The translations under genes and the position numbers were made by a program. The notes under the pieces are model-generated. The model searched no databases. It worked only from the letters and a program-made list of their open reading frames with translations, and was not told the DNA's origin. Positions 56,603 through 64,000 of a DNA stretch of 64,000 bases are shown here, in pieces (the stretch's first letter is position 1; every line of letters starts with the position of its first letter). Source of the DNA: Chloroflexota bacterium (GTDB lineage Bacteria; Chloroflexota; Anaerolineae; UBA2200); assembly GCA_014360755.1 (NCBI GenBank), contig JACIWX010000007.1:62001-126000 (forward strand), given 5' to 3'.

Positions 56603-56676
56603 TTGACAATTGCGCAAGGTTGACTAGGCAGCCGCTTTGTGCTATACTGCGATAGACAGGCATCAAGGCAGGCAAT

Positions 56677-57186
56677 ATGGATGGTGTAGTACTAGTACTC
56701 AATCAGGATTACGAACCGCTCAACGTCTGCAATCTGCGTCGCGCCATGGTGATGATCCTGGGCGGCAAAGCAGAAATCCTGGAGAACGGGCGCGGCTTTA
56801 TCCGTTCGGTCAATGGCGCCTGGCCGGTGCCTTCCGTGATCCGCCTGGAGTATCAAGTGCGGCGTCCGCTGCCGCGCGTGCGTCTGTGCCGTAAAGAGAT
56901 CTTCCGCCGTGACAACTATACCTGTCAGTACTGTGGGCGACAGACGCATAACCTGACCATGGACCATGTCGTACCCCGCCATCGTGGTGGCCAACATGTC
57001 TGGGAGAACCTGGTGAGTGCTTGCCCGACTTGCAACCGCCGCAAGGGCGGTAAGACCCTGGAGCAGGCACATATGCGCCTGCTTCGTCAGCCATTCGAAC
57101 CACGACCCACCGGAAGGTATTTGTTCCAGGCTTATCTGGAGCAAAACAAGGAATGGGAGAAATTCCTGCAAGGTTGGTGGGAATAA
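56677..57186 (+). CDS. HNH endonuclease family protein
   Basis: A 169-residue HNH protein of the common stand-alone bacterial type. The N-terminal region VLVLNQDYEPLNVCNLRRAMVMILGGKAEIL is conserved in this family. The nuclease core has CQYCGRQTHNLTMDHVVPRHRGGQHVWENLVSACPTCNRRKGGKT condensed around two CXXC zinc knuckles, with DH, N and H catalytic positions. The role is not established; genomes carry it outside restriction or mobile loci. A strong terminator follows at once. The ATG follows AAGGCAGG. Confidence 0.94.
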   Translation: MDGVVLVLNQDYEPLNVCNLRRAMVMILGGKAEILENGRGFIRSVNGAWPVPSVIRLEYQVRRPLPRVRLCRKEIFRRDNYTCQYCGRQTHNLTMDHVVPRHRGGQHVWENLVSACPTCNRRKGGKTLEQAHMRLLRQPFEPRPTGRYLFQAYLEQNKEWEKFLQGWWE

Positions 57187-57223
57187 AGAAACCAGGTTTC
57201 TGAGAGAAACCTGGTTTCTTTGT
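57187..57223 (+). terminator. Rho-independent terminator after the HNH gene
   Basis: AGAAACCAGGTTTC-TGAGA-GAAACCTGGTTTCT is a 14-bp perfect stem followed by TTGTC. It begins within the stop-codon region of the HNH gene and could also serve the convergent phosphatase gene. Confidence 0.8.
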
Positions 57224-57236
57224 CAAAGGGGGAAAC

Positions 57237-57716
57237 TCAGTGTTTCCCTAAAAGTTCCATGATGCGGGCATAGCCTCGCTCAATCAAATCAGCCAACTCG
57301 GCTGCGGTGCGGCGGTATTCGAAGAGTGAGCCGCCGTACGGATCCTGAATGTCGTAAGGTTCGCCAGCCATTGCGCTGAGCAGGTAGACCTTGCCAACGC
57401 TGTTCGGAAACTCGCGGGTGATAATCTCGGCGTGGCGCTTGGTCATCACGAGGATCAAATCTGCTTCGTCCACATCTGCTTGTGTCAAGTTGCGCCCACG
57501 GTGAGCGCTGATGTCCAATCCATGCTCAGCCATCACCTGCAAGGCATAGGCACTGGCTGGCTGGTCCTCCAACGCCCAGATGCCGGCTGAGCGCACCCGC
57601 ACGCGTCCGTCCATTTTCTCGCGGACCAATTTGTCATAGAGGAACCCTGCTGCCATCGGTGAGCGGCAGACGTTGCCAGTGCAGACAAAAAGGACTGTTT
57701 TCTTCTTCGTGGGCAT
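57237..57716 (-). CDS. Low-molecular-weight protein tyrosine phosphatase family protein
   Basis: A 159-residue LMW-PTP/arsenate-reductase-fold protein. VLFVCTGNVCRSPMAAGF is the CX5R catalytic P-loop, and QDPYGGSLFEYRRTAAEL holds the general-acid Asp (DPYG). The Wzb-like phosphatases acting on tyrosine kinases of exopolysaccharide export have this DP motif and Tyr; arsenate reductases usually have extra Cys, absent here. A polysaccharide cluster lies 2 kb away, which fits but does not prove the link. The start at ATG (MPTKKKTV) is preferred to the TTG two codons earlier. Confidence 0.93.
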   Translation of the reverse strand: MPTKKKTVLFVCTGNVCRSPMAAGFLYDKLVREKMDGRVRVRSAGIWALEDQPASAYALQVMAEHGLDISAHRGRNLTQADVDEADLILVMTKRHAEIITREFPNSVGKVYLLSAMAGEPYDIQDPYGGSLFEYRRTAAELADLIERGYARIMELLGKH

Positions 57717-57754
57717 TGCCAATGCACTCCTCTATCGTCATCCCCGGGCATGAA

Positions 57755-57783
57755 GATAGGGGTCGGGTAACCCGACCCCTATC
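57755..57783. repeat. Strong hairpin between hpf and the phosphatase gene
   Basis: GATAGGGGTCGGG-TAA-CCCGACCCCTATC has a 13-bp perfect stem in the 74-bp gap. No U-tract follows on the minus strand, so a role as intrinsic terminator is doubtful. It could pause transcription or stabilise the hpf transcript. Confidence 0.6.
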
Positions 57784-57790
57784 GCTGCCG

Positions 57791-58336
57791 CTAGGCGAGT
57801 TCGGGTTGCAACAAGCCATAGTTGCCGTCTTTGCGACGGTAGAGCACGTTCATTGAACCGGTATCAGGATTGTAGAAGATAAAAAAGTCGTGACCGAGCA
57901 ATTCCATCTGCTCGATAGCTTCTTCTTCATCCATCGGCGTTACGCTAAAGCGTTTGACGCGCACAATACGGGGCGGAAGTTCTTCCGCCTGTTCCTCAGA
58001 CGAGGCGGCAGCGGCAGCGCGAGCGCGCTCCCGTATGCGCATCGGGCGTTCTTTGTAGCGTTTGATTTGGCGCTGTAACTTGTCGCGGACGGCATCAATT
58101 GCGGCAAGCATATCGGAGCTTCTTTCCTCGGCACGGAGGATGGTGCTGTTGCTGCGGAGGGTAACCTGCACAACTTGACGGTCCTGGTTGCTTTTGGCTT
58201 TCTCTACGGAAAGCTCGACACGGGCTTCATCAATCGTGGGGAGATAACGGTCCAGTTTGCCGATTTTCTTTTGCACGTACTTCTTGAGGGCTTCGCTGAC
58301 CTCCATGTTCTTACCCTTGATAATCAGCTGCATCAT
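57791..58336 (-). CDS. hpf: Ribosome hibernation promoting factor, long form
   Basis: A 181-residue long HPF that binds the 30S subunit and dimerises ribosomes into inactive 100S particles in stationary phase. The N-terminal S30AE domain starts MMQLIIKGKNMEVSEALKKYVQKKIGKLDRYLP. A charged Ala-rich linker (ERARAAAAASSEEQ) leads to the C-terminal dimerisation domain (IVRVKRFSVTPMDEEEAIEQMELLGHDFFIF). The start follows AGGAGCAGAGC; the longer track ORF is not supported. The C-terminal YRRKDGNYGLLQPEL is typical. Confidence 0.96.
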   Translation of the reverse strand: MMQLIIKGKNMEVSEALKKYVQKKIGKLDRYLPTIDEARVELSVEKAKSNQDRQVVQVTLRSNSTILRAEERSSDMLAAIDAVRDKLQRQIKRYKERPMRIRERARAAAAASSEEQAEELPPRIVRVKRFSVTPMDEEEAIEQMELLGHDFFIFYNPDTGSMNVLYRRKDGNYGLLQPELA

Positions 58337-58493
58337 GCTCTGCTCCTTTCTCGGTTTGTGTGTACAAACAAATGAAAAGGAATAGTGCTGGGCCATGGAG
58401 CGCTAGTAGCAACGTGCAGAAGGAAGACAATCGGTTCATGGTATCTTTATTTTACACCTTTTTTGCAGAATTGTCAATGTCGGCGATGCGGGA

Positions 58494-58951
58494 GGGTGTA
58501 GTTCAACTTCGGGGCAAGAAATGCCTTGCACAGCCCCAGGCGGATGAAAAGCAGCCAAGTCTAGCCAAGAACCAAATCACTGTCAGCAAACTGGGGGAAC
58601 GGATTGAACGGATTCGCTACCCAAGTAGACGGGGCTATCTTATACCCAGCGTGGACTGTGGTCCACGCCAAGCGTGAGACTGTTCCAGGTGGACCACCCG
58701 CTGTCCACGCCAAACGTGAGAGCACCTGCTCTCCCATGGTCATTCTGAGCCGCGTAGCGGCGAAGAATCTCCCTCAGTTCCATGAGACCCCTTCGTTGTA
58801 CTCAGGGCAGGCCCCTCGGCTTCGCCTCAGGGTGACACAGGAGACCACCTCACCTGGGCATGGGAGCCAGGCGCAGATGCCGCCAGGGAATCAATTCCCT
58901 GGCTGGCTCAAGGACAAACGCCGCCGTCCACACCAACTGCACTACACCCCA
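58494..58951. mobile_element. Family-1 repeat element
   Basis: Left end GGGTGTAGTTCAACTTCGG, right end decayed to CTGCACTACACCCC near 58951. It contains most family modules, with a deletion after CAGGGAATCAATTCCCTGG. No clear target duplication. The flanking spacer (58337-58493 and 58952-59045) contains the AT-rich hpf promoter region (TTTATTTTACACC) and no gene. Confidence 0.8.
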
Positions 58952-59045
58952 TGCACGCTCTGGATTTGCATTCCCTCCCGGTTTTGTGGTACAATGTTAT
59001 TAATAGGCCCTTTTGTTTGTTCCTTATGATTCAGGAAAGTTGGAC

Positions 59046-60089
59046 ATGTCCCAGACCACCGTTGCGGTCATTATCCCCGCATATCGCGGAAACGAGGACT
59101 TGCGGCGATGCCTGGCCAGCGTAAGTCAGGCCAGGCCACCACCAGATGAATGGATCGTCGTGCTCGATGGCGGCGATGAAGCCGCCAAAGAAATAGCGCT
59201 GGCTCTGGGTGCCCAAGTGGCCCAGACCCCTACGCGAGGCGGGCCAGCAAAAGCGCGCAATTTCGGCGCACGCCTAGCCAAAAGCGATATTCTCCTTTTT
59301 GTGGATGCTGACGTCATTATTCCTCCGGATGCCATTGCCCAGGTATTGGATGCTTTTCAATGTGAACCAGAACTGGTGGGCGTTTTCGGCTCCTATGATG
59401 ATGCTCCAGGCCAACCCAATTTCCTCTCACAGTACAAGAATTTGCTCCACCATTATGTGCATCAAACATCGCAAGAGGAAGCCTCCACATTCTGGACGGG
59501 CTGCGGAGCTATTCGTCGCGATATTTTCCTCGCGATGGGTGGCTTTGCTGAGCACTACCGCCAACCCTCTATTGAGGACATCGAGCTGGGCTACCGCCTC
59601 AAACAGGCCGGTTACCGCATCCGACTGCGCAAATCACTGCAAGCAAAACACCTCAAGCGATGGGATTCTGTCTCGCTGCTCCAATCCGACTTTTTCGCCC
59701 GCGCCTTGCCTTGGAGTGCGCTCATTCTGCAAAGCCGCGGTTTTATCAATGATTTGAACGTCAACATCACCAGTCGCATTTCCGTGGTGCTGACTTATGC
59801 GCTGCTGGCATCCGCGATTGTCGCATGGCGTTGGCCGGCGCTCTGGATCGCAACCTTGTGCTGCGCTATAGCGCTCTTGGCATTGAATGCATCCCTTTAT
59901 CGCTTTTTCTGGCGCAAACGCGGCTTGCTCTTTGCTTTGGCTGCCATCCCTTGGCATTGGCTTTATTATCTGTACAGTGGCTTGGCTTTTGCCCTCGCCC
60001 TCATCTATCACTGGATGCCCAGGCGACACAACGAGAAGCAAGCATCTGAGACAAAGGTGCCCCTAAAAGAGGAGGAAACGCCACGTTGA
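59046..60089 (+). CDS. Family 2 glycosyltransferase with C-terminal membrane helices
   Basis: A 347-residue GT-A glycosyltransferase. VAVIIPAYRGNEDLRRCLASV is the nucleotide-binding start, LFVDADVIIPPDA the DXD-type metal site, and FTGCGAIRR-like WTGCGAIRRDIFLAMGGFAEHYRQPSIEDIELGYRL the acceptor/catalytic region with the ED-x-ELG motif. About three membrane helices at 255-330 anchor it. It probably adds a sugar to a lipid-linked or surface polysaccharide. The start MSQTTVAV follows AGGAAAGTT. Its stop overlaps the next gene's start. Confidence 0.93.
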   Translation: MSQTTVAVIIPAYRGNEDLRRCLASVSQARPPPDEWIVVLDGGDEAAKEIALALGAQVAQTPTRGGPAKARNFGARLAKSDILLFVDADVIIPPDAIAQVLDAFQCEPELVGVFGSYDDAPGQPNFLSQYKNLLHHYVHQTSQEEASTFWTGCGAIRRDIFLAMGGFAEHYRQPSIEDIELGYRLKQAGYRIRLRKSLQAKHLKRWDSVSLLQSDFFARALPWSALILQSRGFINDLNVNITSRISVVLTYALLASAIVAWRWPALWIATLCCAIALLALNASLYRFFWRKRGLLFALAAIPWHWLYYLYSGLAFALALIYHWMPRRHNEKQASETKVPLKEEETPR

Positions 60090-61483
60090 CATCCAACCAT
60101 GTCCCTGTGGTGATCATTGGTGCTGGGCCAGCCGGGCTGACGGCTGCCTATGAACTCGCCATGCACAATATCCACCCCCTGGTGCTTGAAAAAGCAGACA
60201 AGGTAGGGGGAATCGCGCGCACCGAGGTCTACAAGGGATACCACTTTGACATCGGCGGCCATCGCTTTTTCACCAAAATCCCCACGGTACAACAGCTTTG
60301 GGAGCAAATGCTTGGCCCAGATTTCCACAGGGTACATCGCCTATCACGCATCTATTACCGCGGTCACTTTTTCTATTACCCTCTGAACCTATGGAACACA
60401 TTGTCCAATCTGGGTCTGTGGGAAAGCGTATGGATTCTGCTCAGTTATATCAAGGCACGGCTGTTGCCTGCCAAGCCCGAGGATAACTTTGAGCGGTGGG
60501 TGAGCAACCGCTTTGGCTGGCGCCTCTATCAGACCTTTTTCCAGACATACACGGAGAAAGTATGGGGCATCCCCTGCCATGAAATCCAGGCAGAATGGGC
60601 GGCACAGCGTATCCATGGGCTTTCGCTCACTACGGCGGTGCTGAGCGCCCTCTTCGGTACGGAAAACGCTAAATCGCTCATCCACGAATTCTACTATCCG
60701 ACGCAGGGACCAGGGATGATGTGGCAACGCTTTGCAGAAGCGGTAGTAAGCAAAGGTGGCCAGGTCTGGCTCCAAGCAGAAGTGGTAGCACTGCAGCGCG
60801 ATGACCAGCGCGTCAACGCCGTCCTCGTGAACCACGAAGGTAAGGAGGTGCGGATCACCGTTGATCAGGTCATCTCCAGCATGCCTTTGAGAGAGCTGGT
60901 GGCTGCATTTGATCCACCCCCACCCGATGTCGTGCGCGAGGCGGCGCAAGGACTCCACTACCGGGACTTTATCCTGGTCGGACTCATCCTGAATTGCCCC
61001 AATCCTTTCCCTGATAACTGGCTCTACATCCATAGCCCAGAGGTTCAGGTGGGGCGCATTCAAAACTTCCGCAACTGGAGCCAGATGATGGTGCCAGACG
61101 CCCACAAAACAAGCCTGGGTTTGGAGTACTTCTGCAACGAAGGCGATGCTCTCTGGAGCATGCCCGACCAGGAATTGGTGGCATTGGCTGCCCGCGAATT
61201 GAACAGCATCGGCCTGGCTAGTGCAGCGGATGTCGAGGAGGGAGTTGTCTTCCGCCAGAGGAAAGCCTACCCGGTCTACGACCGGGATTATCGCGTAAAC
61301 CTGGCGGCTATCCGTGGTTTTTTAGCCACAGTGACCAACCTGCAGACCATTGGGCGCAATGGCATGCATCGCTACAACAATATGGACCATTCCATGCTCA
61401 CGGGCATGCTGGCAGCGAGGAATGTGCTGGGAGAGCAACACGACTTATGGAAAGTGAACACGGAACAAGAGTATTACGAATAG
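60086..61483 (+). CDS. FAD-dependent oxidoreductase, UDP-galactopyranose-mutase/protoporphyrinogen-oxidase-like
   Basis: A 465-residue flavoprotein. VVIIGAGPAGLTAAYELAMHNIHPLVLEKADKVGG is the FAD-binding Rossmann motif, and GYHFDIGGHRFFTK resembles the GGHxF region of UDP-galactopyranose mutases and related sugar-pathway oxidoreductases. NGMHRYNNMDHSMLTGMLAARNVLG is the C-terminal FAD segment. The gene starts at TTG after GAGGAGG and overlaps the glycosyltransferase by four bases, so they are coupled. Role in sugar-nucleotide or glycolipid modification is inferred from context. Confidence 0.9.
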   Translation: MTSNHVPVVIIGAGPAGLTAAYELAMHNIHPLVLEKADKVGGIARTEVYKGYHFDIGGHRFFTKIPTVQQLWEQMLGPDFHRVHRLSRIYYRGHFFYYPLNLWNTLSNLGLWESVWILLSYIKARLLPAKPEDNFERWVSNRFGWRLYQTFFQTYTEKVWGIPCHEIQAEWAAQRIHGLSLTTAVLSALFGTENAKSLIHEFYYPTQGPGMMWQRFAEAVVSKGGQVWLQAEVVALQRDDQRVNAVLVNHEGKEVRITVDQVISSMPLRELVAAFDPPPPDVVREAAQGLHYRDFILVGLILNCPNPFPDNWLYIHSPEVQVGRIQNFRNWSQMMVPDAHKTSLGLEYFCNEGDALWSMPDQELVALAARELNSIGLASAADVEEGVVFRQRKAYPVYDRDYRVNLAAIRGFLATVTNLQTIGRNGMHRYNNMDHSMLTGMLAARNVLGEQHDLWKVNTEQEYYE

Positions 61484-61685
61484 CGAGCACGATAGGTCAC
61501 CTCTCAAGCCGTGCATTGGCACGGACTATCCGCGCAAAGCGTGCATCATCGCTGGGGACTTTTCATCTGTTAGCCGCGAGGGCTTTCCTAGAATCGTCCA
61601 GGGCAATCCCCACAGAAAGCTGCAGCCTGTGGATTCCATTTGATAGCCAGTCAATGAACCCCTGACATTTATTAAGGAAAGAAAA

Positions 61686-63212
61686 ATGCAAGACCACCAC
61701 GCCCCTGGAGTTTCCACAGGGGGGAAAATCAAGAATGCACCGAGGATTGAGACCGATTATGCCCGTGCGACGGCCATTGGAACCTTGCAACTCACCGCGG
61801 CCGAAAGCCTGGGCTTGCTGCTGGGCTTTGGCATCTCCTTTATCCTCACGCGCCGGCTGGGCCCTGAACTCTATGGATTGTACAGCGTAGCCGTAGCAGT
61901 CGTCCTATGGATTGAGCTCAGTACCCACTATATGTTCCACCAAGCCACCATCAAATTCCTAGCCGAGGCTTCCGATTGGGAGGAAACCGCCTCAGCCTTG
62001 ATACAAGCCGCGCTGGTCGTTGGCATTGCGGCGGCTGCCCTTTTGGCGATCAGCGCACCAGCCCTGTCCGTGTGGCTCAAATCCCGTGAACTGACCCTTT
62101 ATCTTTGTCTCCTTGCGCTAGATATTCCGTTATATACTGTGGCGCATGGGCATAGGTCAACGCTCATCGGGCGAGGAGCCTTCGGGAGCGGGGCATTGCC
62201 AGAAACTGTCTACTGGCTGACGCGGTTTTTGCTGGTTGTACTCCTCACCGGGTTGGGATTCTCGGTGACGGGGGCGATTCTAGCCATCGTGGGTGCTTCG
62301 GTGGTGCGTTTCTTTGTGGCGCGCCTGTTGATTCATCCCCCATTGCTGAAGCAGTCATCGCTGTCCCTGCGACCTGTGCTGGGTTATGCCCTGCCGCTTT
62401 TCTTGCATGGCATTAGCATGCGCCTGATAGCGCGCATTGACCTCTTGTTCGTACAAGCATTGAGTGGGTCAGCGGCAGCAGCCGGCTATTATGGGGCTGC
62501 TCAGAATCTAGCCATCACACCTCTTGGCACCTTTGCCACTTCTATATCCTCACCATTGCTGGCAACCGTTGCCCGGCTGAGGCAAGCAGAGCACGGGGAA
62601 GCAGCGCAGAAGATGATCGGGCGGGCTATGCACCTCTTGCTATGTTTGTTGCCCTTTGCTGCCTTGGCAGCCGGAGCCTCTATGGAGATTGTGCGACTGG
62701 CATACGGCGGTTCCTTTTTACCCACTGCCCCGCTATTCGCCTGGCTGATCTTTGGCGGAGTAGCACTGATCGTCCTTTCGGCATGTGGGGTCCTGTTCAC
62801 TGCGGCCGGCAAGCCAGGAGTTATGCTGGTGCTGACCGGGCCGCTTTTGCCGCTGGTCATGGTGGGCCACTGGCTGCTCATTCCGCGCTATGGAGCCATC
62901 GCTGCGGCCGCTGTGACTACCATTGCTATCAGCATGGTTGCTCTGGTGAGCATGCTCGGTGTATGCCGCCTGTGGGGAGTCCGTCCGCCGTTGGACACTG
63001 CGCTGCGCAGCAGCCTCATCTCAGCCTTTGCTTATCTCGTGGCTGCCCGGTGGCATACCCCAGGCTTCCTGCTCTTTGGGAAATTGCTAGCGATTGCCCT
63101 CGCCATCGCGCTGGCTTTGGTGCTATTGGGAGAGTTCAGCGCGGAAGAAATGGCGTTGTTACGTTCGTTATTGCGTGGTGCCGGCGGTCACAAAATGCAG
63201 AGGTGGTCATGA
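61686..63212 (+). CDS. Polysaccharide flippase (Wzx/MATE-like)
   Basis: A 508-residue integral membrane protein with about 12-14 helices, of the MOP exporter superfamily that flips lipid-linked saccharides across the membrane. TAAESLGLLLGFGISFILTRRLGPELYGLYSVA is a typical N-terminus, and ISMRLIARIDLLFVQALSGSAAAAGYYGAAQNL lies mid-protein. AAGGAAAGAAA precedes the ATG. It follows the glycosyltransferase and oxidoreductase genes after a 200-bp gap with no visible gene. The acceptor and sugar are not known. Confidence 0.93.
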   Translation: MQDHHAPGVSTGGKIKNAPRIETDYARATAIGTLQLTAAESLGLLLGFGISFILTRRLGPELYGLYSVAVAVVLWIELSTHYMFHQATIKFLAEASDWEETASALIQAALVVGIAAAALLAISAPALSVWLKSRELTLYLCLLALDIPLYTVAHGHRSTLIGRGAFGSGALPETVYWLTRFLLVVLLTGLGFSVTGAILAIVGASVVRFFVARLLIHPPLLKQSSLSLRPVLGYALPLFLHGISMRLIARIDLLFVQALSGSAAAAGYYGAAQNLAITPLGTFATSISSPLLATVARLRQAEHGEAAQKMIGRAMHLLLCLLPFAALAAGASMEIVRLAYGGSFLPTAPLFAWLIFGGVALIVLSACGVLFTAAGKPGVMLVLTGPLLPLVMVGHWLLIPRYGAIAAAAVTTIAISMVALVSMLGVCRLWGVRPPLDTALRSSLISAFAYLVAARWHTPGFLLFGKLLAIALAIALALVLLGEFSAEEMALLRSLLRGAGGHKMQRWS

Positions 63213-63884
63213 AATACAATCCCCAAAACATGATCGGCGTTCCATCCGCCTACCAGGATATGATTACACAACACCGGGGCGTATTTCGTCACCCTCTGCA
63301 CGCAGAATCGGGAATGCCTGTTTGACGATCCGGTGCTGCGTGCTGTGGTTGAAACCCACTGGCAAGCCATCCCACGCCATACACCCCATGTTGTACTGGA
63401 TGCGTGGGTGGTGATGCCAAACCACATATATGGCATTATTATCATCATGGAACGTCCGGCAATTCTAGGGGCACGGCATTACCAAGGGCTGCCTTTGTCC
63501 GTGCAAGAACCTGCTTCGAGTGAAATTCACACCGCCATGCAAATTCAATCGAGCAACGCCTTGCCCCTACCACAACCCATTGCACACGGCGCACTGCCGG
63601 GGTCATTGGGTGCCATTGTGGGCAGTTTCAAATCGGTCACGGCGCGGCGCATTAACCGTATCCGTCATACGCCAGGCATGGATGTATGGCGACGGAATGA
63701 CTACGAACATATCATCCGCAATGAACAGGCACTGCAGCGCATTCGTGAATACATCGTCAACAATCCTCTGCGCTGGGGCCTGGACATCGAGAATCCAGCT
63801 CACTGCCCAGACACCAACGCCGTGAACACAGACCGCTACTACCAATCTATCTGGGAGGAAGGACGAGATAACCCGCCTCAGTGA
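63209..63884 (+). pseudogene. REP-associated tyrosine transposase (RAYT / TnpA_REP), frameshifted
   Basis: A Y1-transposase-like gene read across three frames. It begins MKYNPQ in frame with the ATG at 63209. It shifts near the run CCCCAAAAC to read HDRRSIRLPGYDYTTPG. It shifts again at GGGG (63276-63279) to AYFVTLCTQNRECLFDDPVLRAVV and continues to the stop at 63884. Each shift equals one missing base in a homopolymer. VVMPNHIYGIIII corresponds to the HUH motif, but the second His is Tyr. IREYIVNNPLRWGLD with its Tyr is conserved. RAYTs recognise GTAG-footed hairpins like those repeated throughout this window. Sequencing error could explain the shifts, not the His-to-Tyr change. Confidence 0.85.
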
Positions 63885-63930
63885 AAATCGGGGCATCCGG
63901 GTTACTAGATTCGCTAGCATGGGAGACGCA

Positions 63931-64000
63931 ATGAATACCATGTACGATGACCTGAGCAGCGATTATGACCGCTTTGTGGATTGGCCAGCGCGGCTGGCTT
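63931..64000 (+). CDS. Methyltransferase, N-terminal fragment cut by the window end
   Basis: Only 23 codons are present: MNTMYDDLSSDYDRFVDWPARLA. The pattern YDDLSSDYDRFVDWPARL is typical of the N-terminus of class I SAM-dependent methyltransferases, ahead of the glycine-rich SAM loop, which would lie beyond the edge. GGGAGACGCA precedes the chosen ATG; an in-frame ATG four codons earlier is possible. Confidence 0.65.
   Translation, partial: MNTMYDDLSSDYDRFVDWPARLA

Noticed and set aside
57755-57783. Hairpin as a rho-independent terminator of hpf
   Set aside because: The stem is strong but no U-tract follows on the minus strand, so I list it as a hairpin only.

Overview
The window looks like one contig of an anaerobic member of the Chloroflexota (Anaerolineae-like). 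I infer this from the large secreted proteins with TPTPT linkers and LYLPLV-type motifs, the very abundant intergenic hairpin repeats, and oxygen-sensitive enzymes (glycyl radical enzyme and activase, corrinoid proteins, many [4Fe-4S] proteins). No rRNA or other firm phylogenetic marker is present, so the phylum is an inference.

Layout. 1-5.7 kb: a methyltransferase-type corrinoid protein, a K+-independent membrane pyrophosphatase (hppA), an unknown protein, mscL and a tiny zinc-ribbon protein. 5.8-8.4 kb: an MrfA/YprA-like helicase carrying an internal HNH domain, whose 3' end is replaced by a repeat element. 9.3-15.6 kb: a minus-strand run of Fur-family regulator, penicillin-acylase-like hydrolase, glycyl-radical activase and PflD-like glycyl radical enzyme. 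15.6-20.4 kb: a REP/BIME-like array, tRNA-Arg(CCG), class I aldolase, a YHS protein, a small membrane protein pair and a CBS-domain site-2 protease.

20.5-31.6 kb is the most interesting part. A probable single minus-strand operon runs ferredoxin - cysK - degenerate IscU - cysE/MIP18 fusion - cysteine desulfurase homologue lacking its PLP lysine - ferritin - IscU/MIP18 fusion - tusA - TlpA-like lipoprotein with an in-frame UGA in its redox motif (WUPHC, with a SECIS-like hairpin) - hemerythrin - hgcA - hgcB - DsrE-like protein - Cu+ ATPase. hgcA and hgcB carry the diagnostic mercury-methylation motifs. The operon starts at a promoter with a Crp-type operator near -41.5, and the same arrangement precedes the YHS gene. 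A Crp-family protein with matching recognition-helix residues is encoded at 42.9 kb. Read together, this is a cysteine, sulfide, Fe-S and thiol/metal-handling operon coupled to corrinoid-dependent mercury methylation.

31.7-42.4 kb: one 3596-residue secreted DUF11/SdrD/GEVED repeat protein. 42.9-50.7 kb: Crp regulator, DUF2905, endonuclease V, sirtuin, and a SpoIID-amidase-dockerin protein. 51.4-58.3 kb: GH5-like hydrolase, class III aminotransferase, an unknown protein, radical SAM enzyme, HNH nuclease, LMW phosphatase and hpf. 59-64 kb: the start of a polysaccharide cluster (GT2, FAD oxidoreductase, flippase), a frameshifted REP-associated transposase, and the first codons of a methyltransferase.

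Intergenic space is crowded with at least four repeat classes. These are GTAG-footed TGAA-loop hairpins (REP-like), a 0.2-0.6 kb element with GGGTGTAGTTCA ends and 8-bp target duplications, a 0.13-0.2 kb element with GAGAGTGTTGAAAA ends, and degenerate TGAGTGA or TACG ladder repeats.
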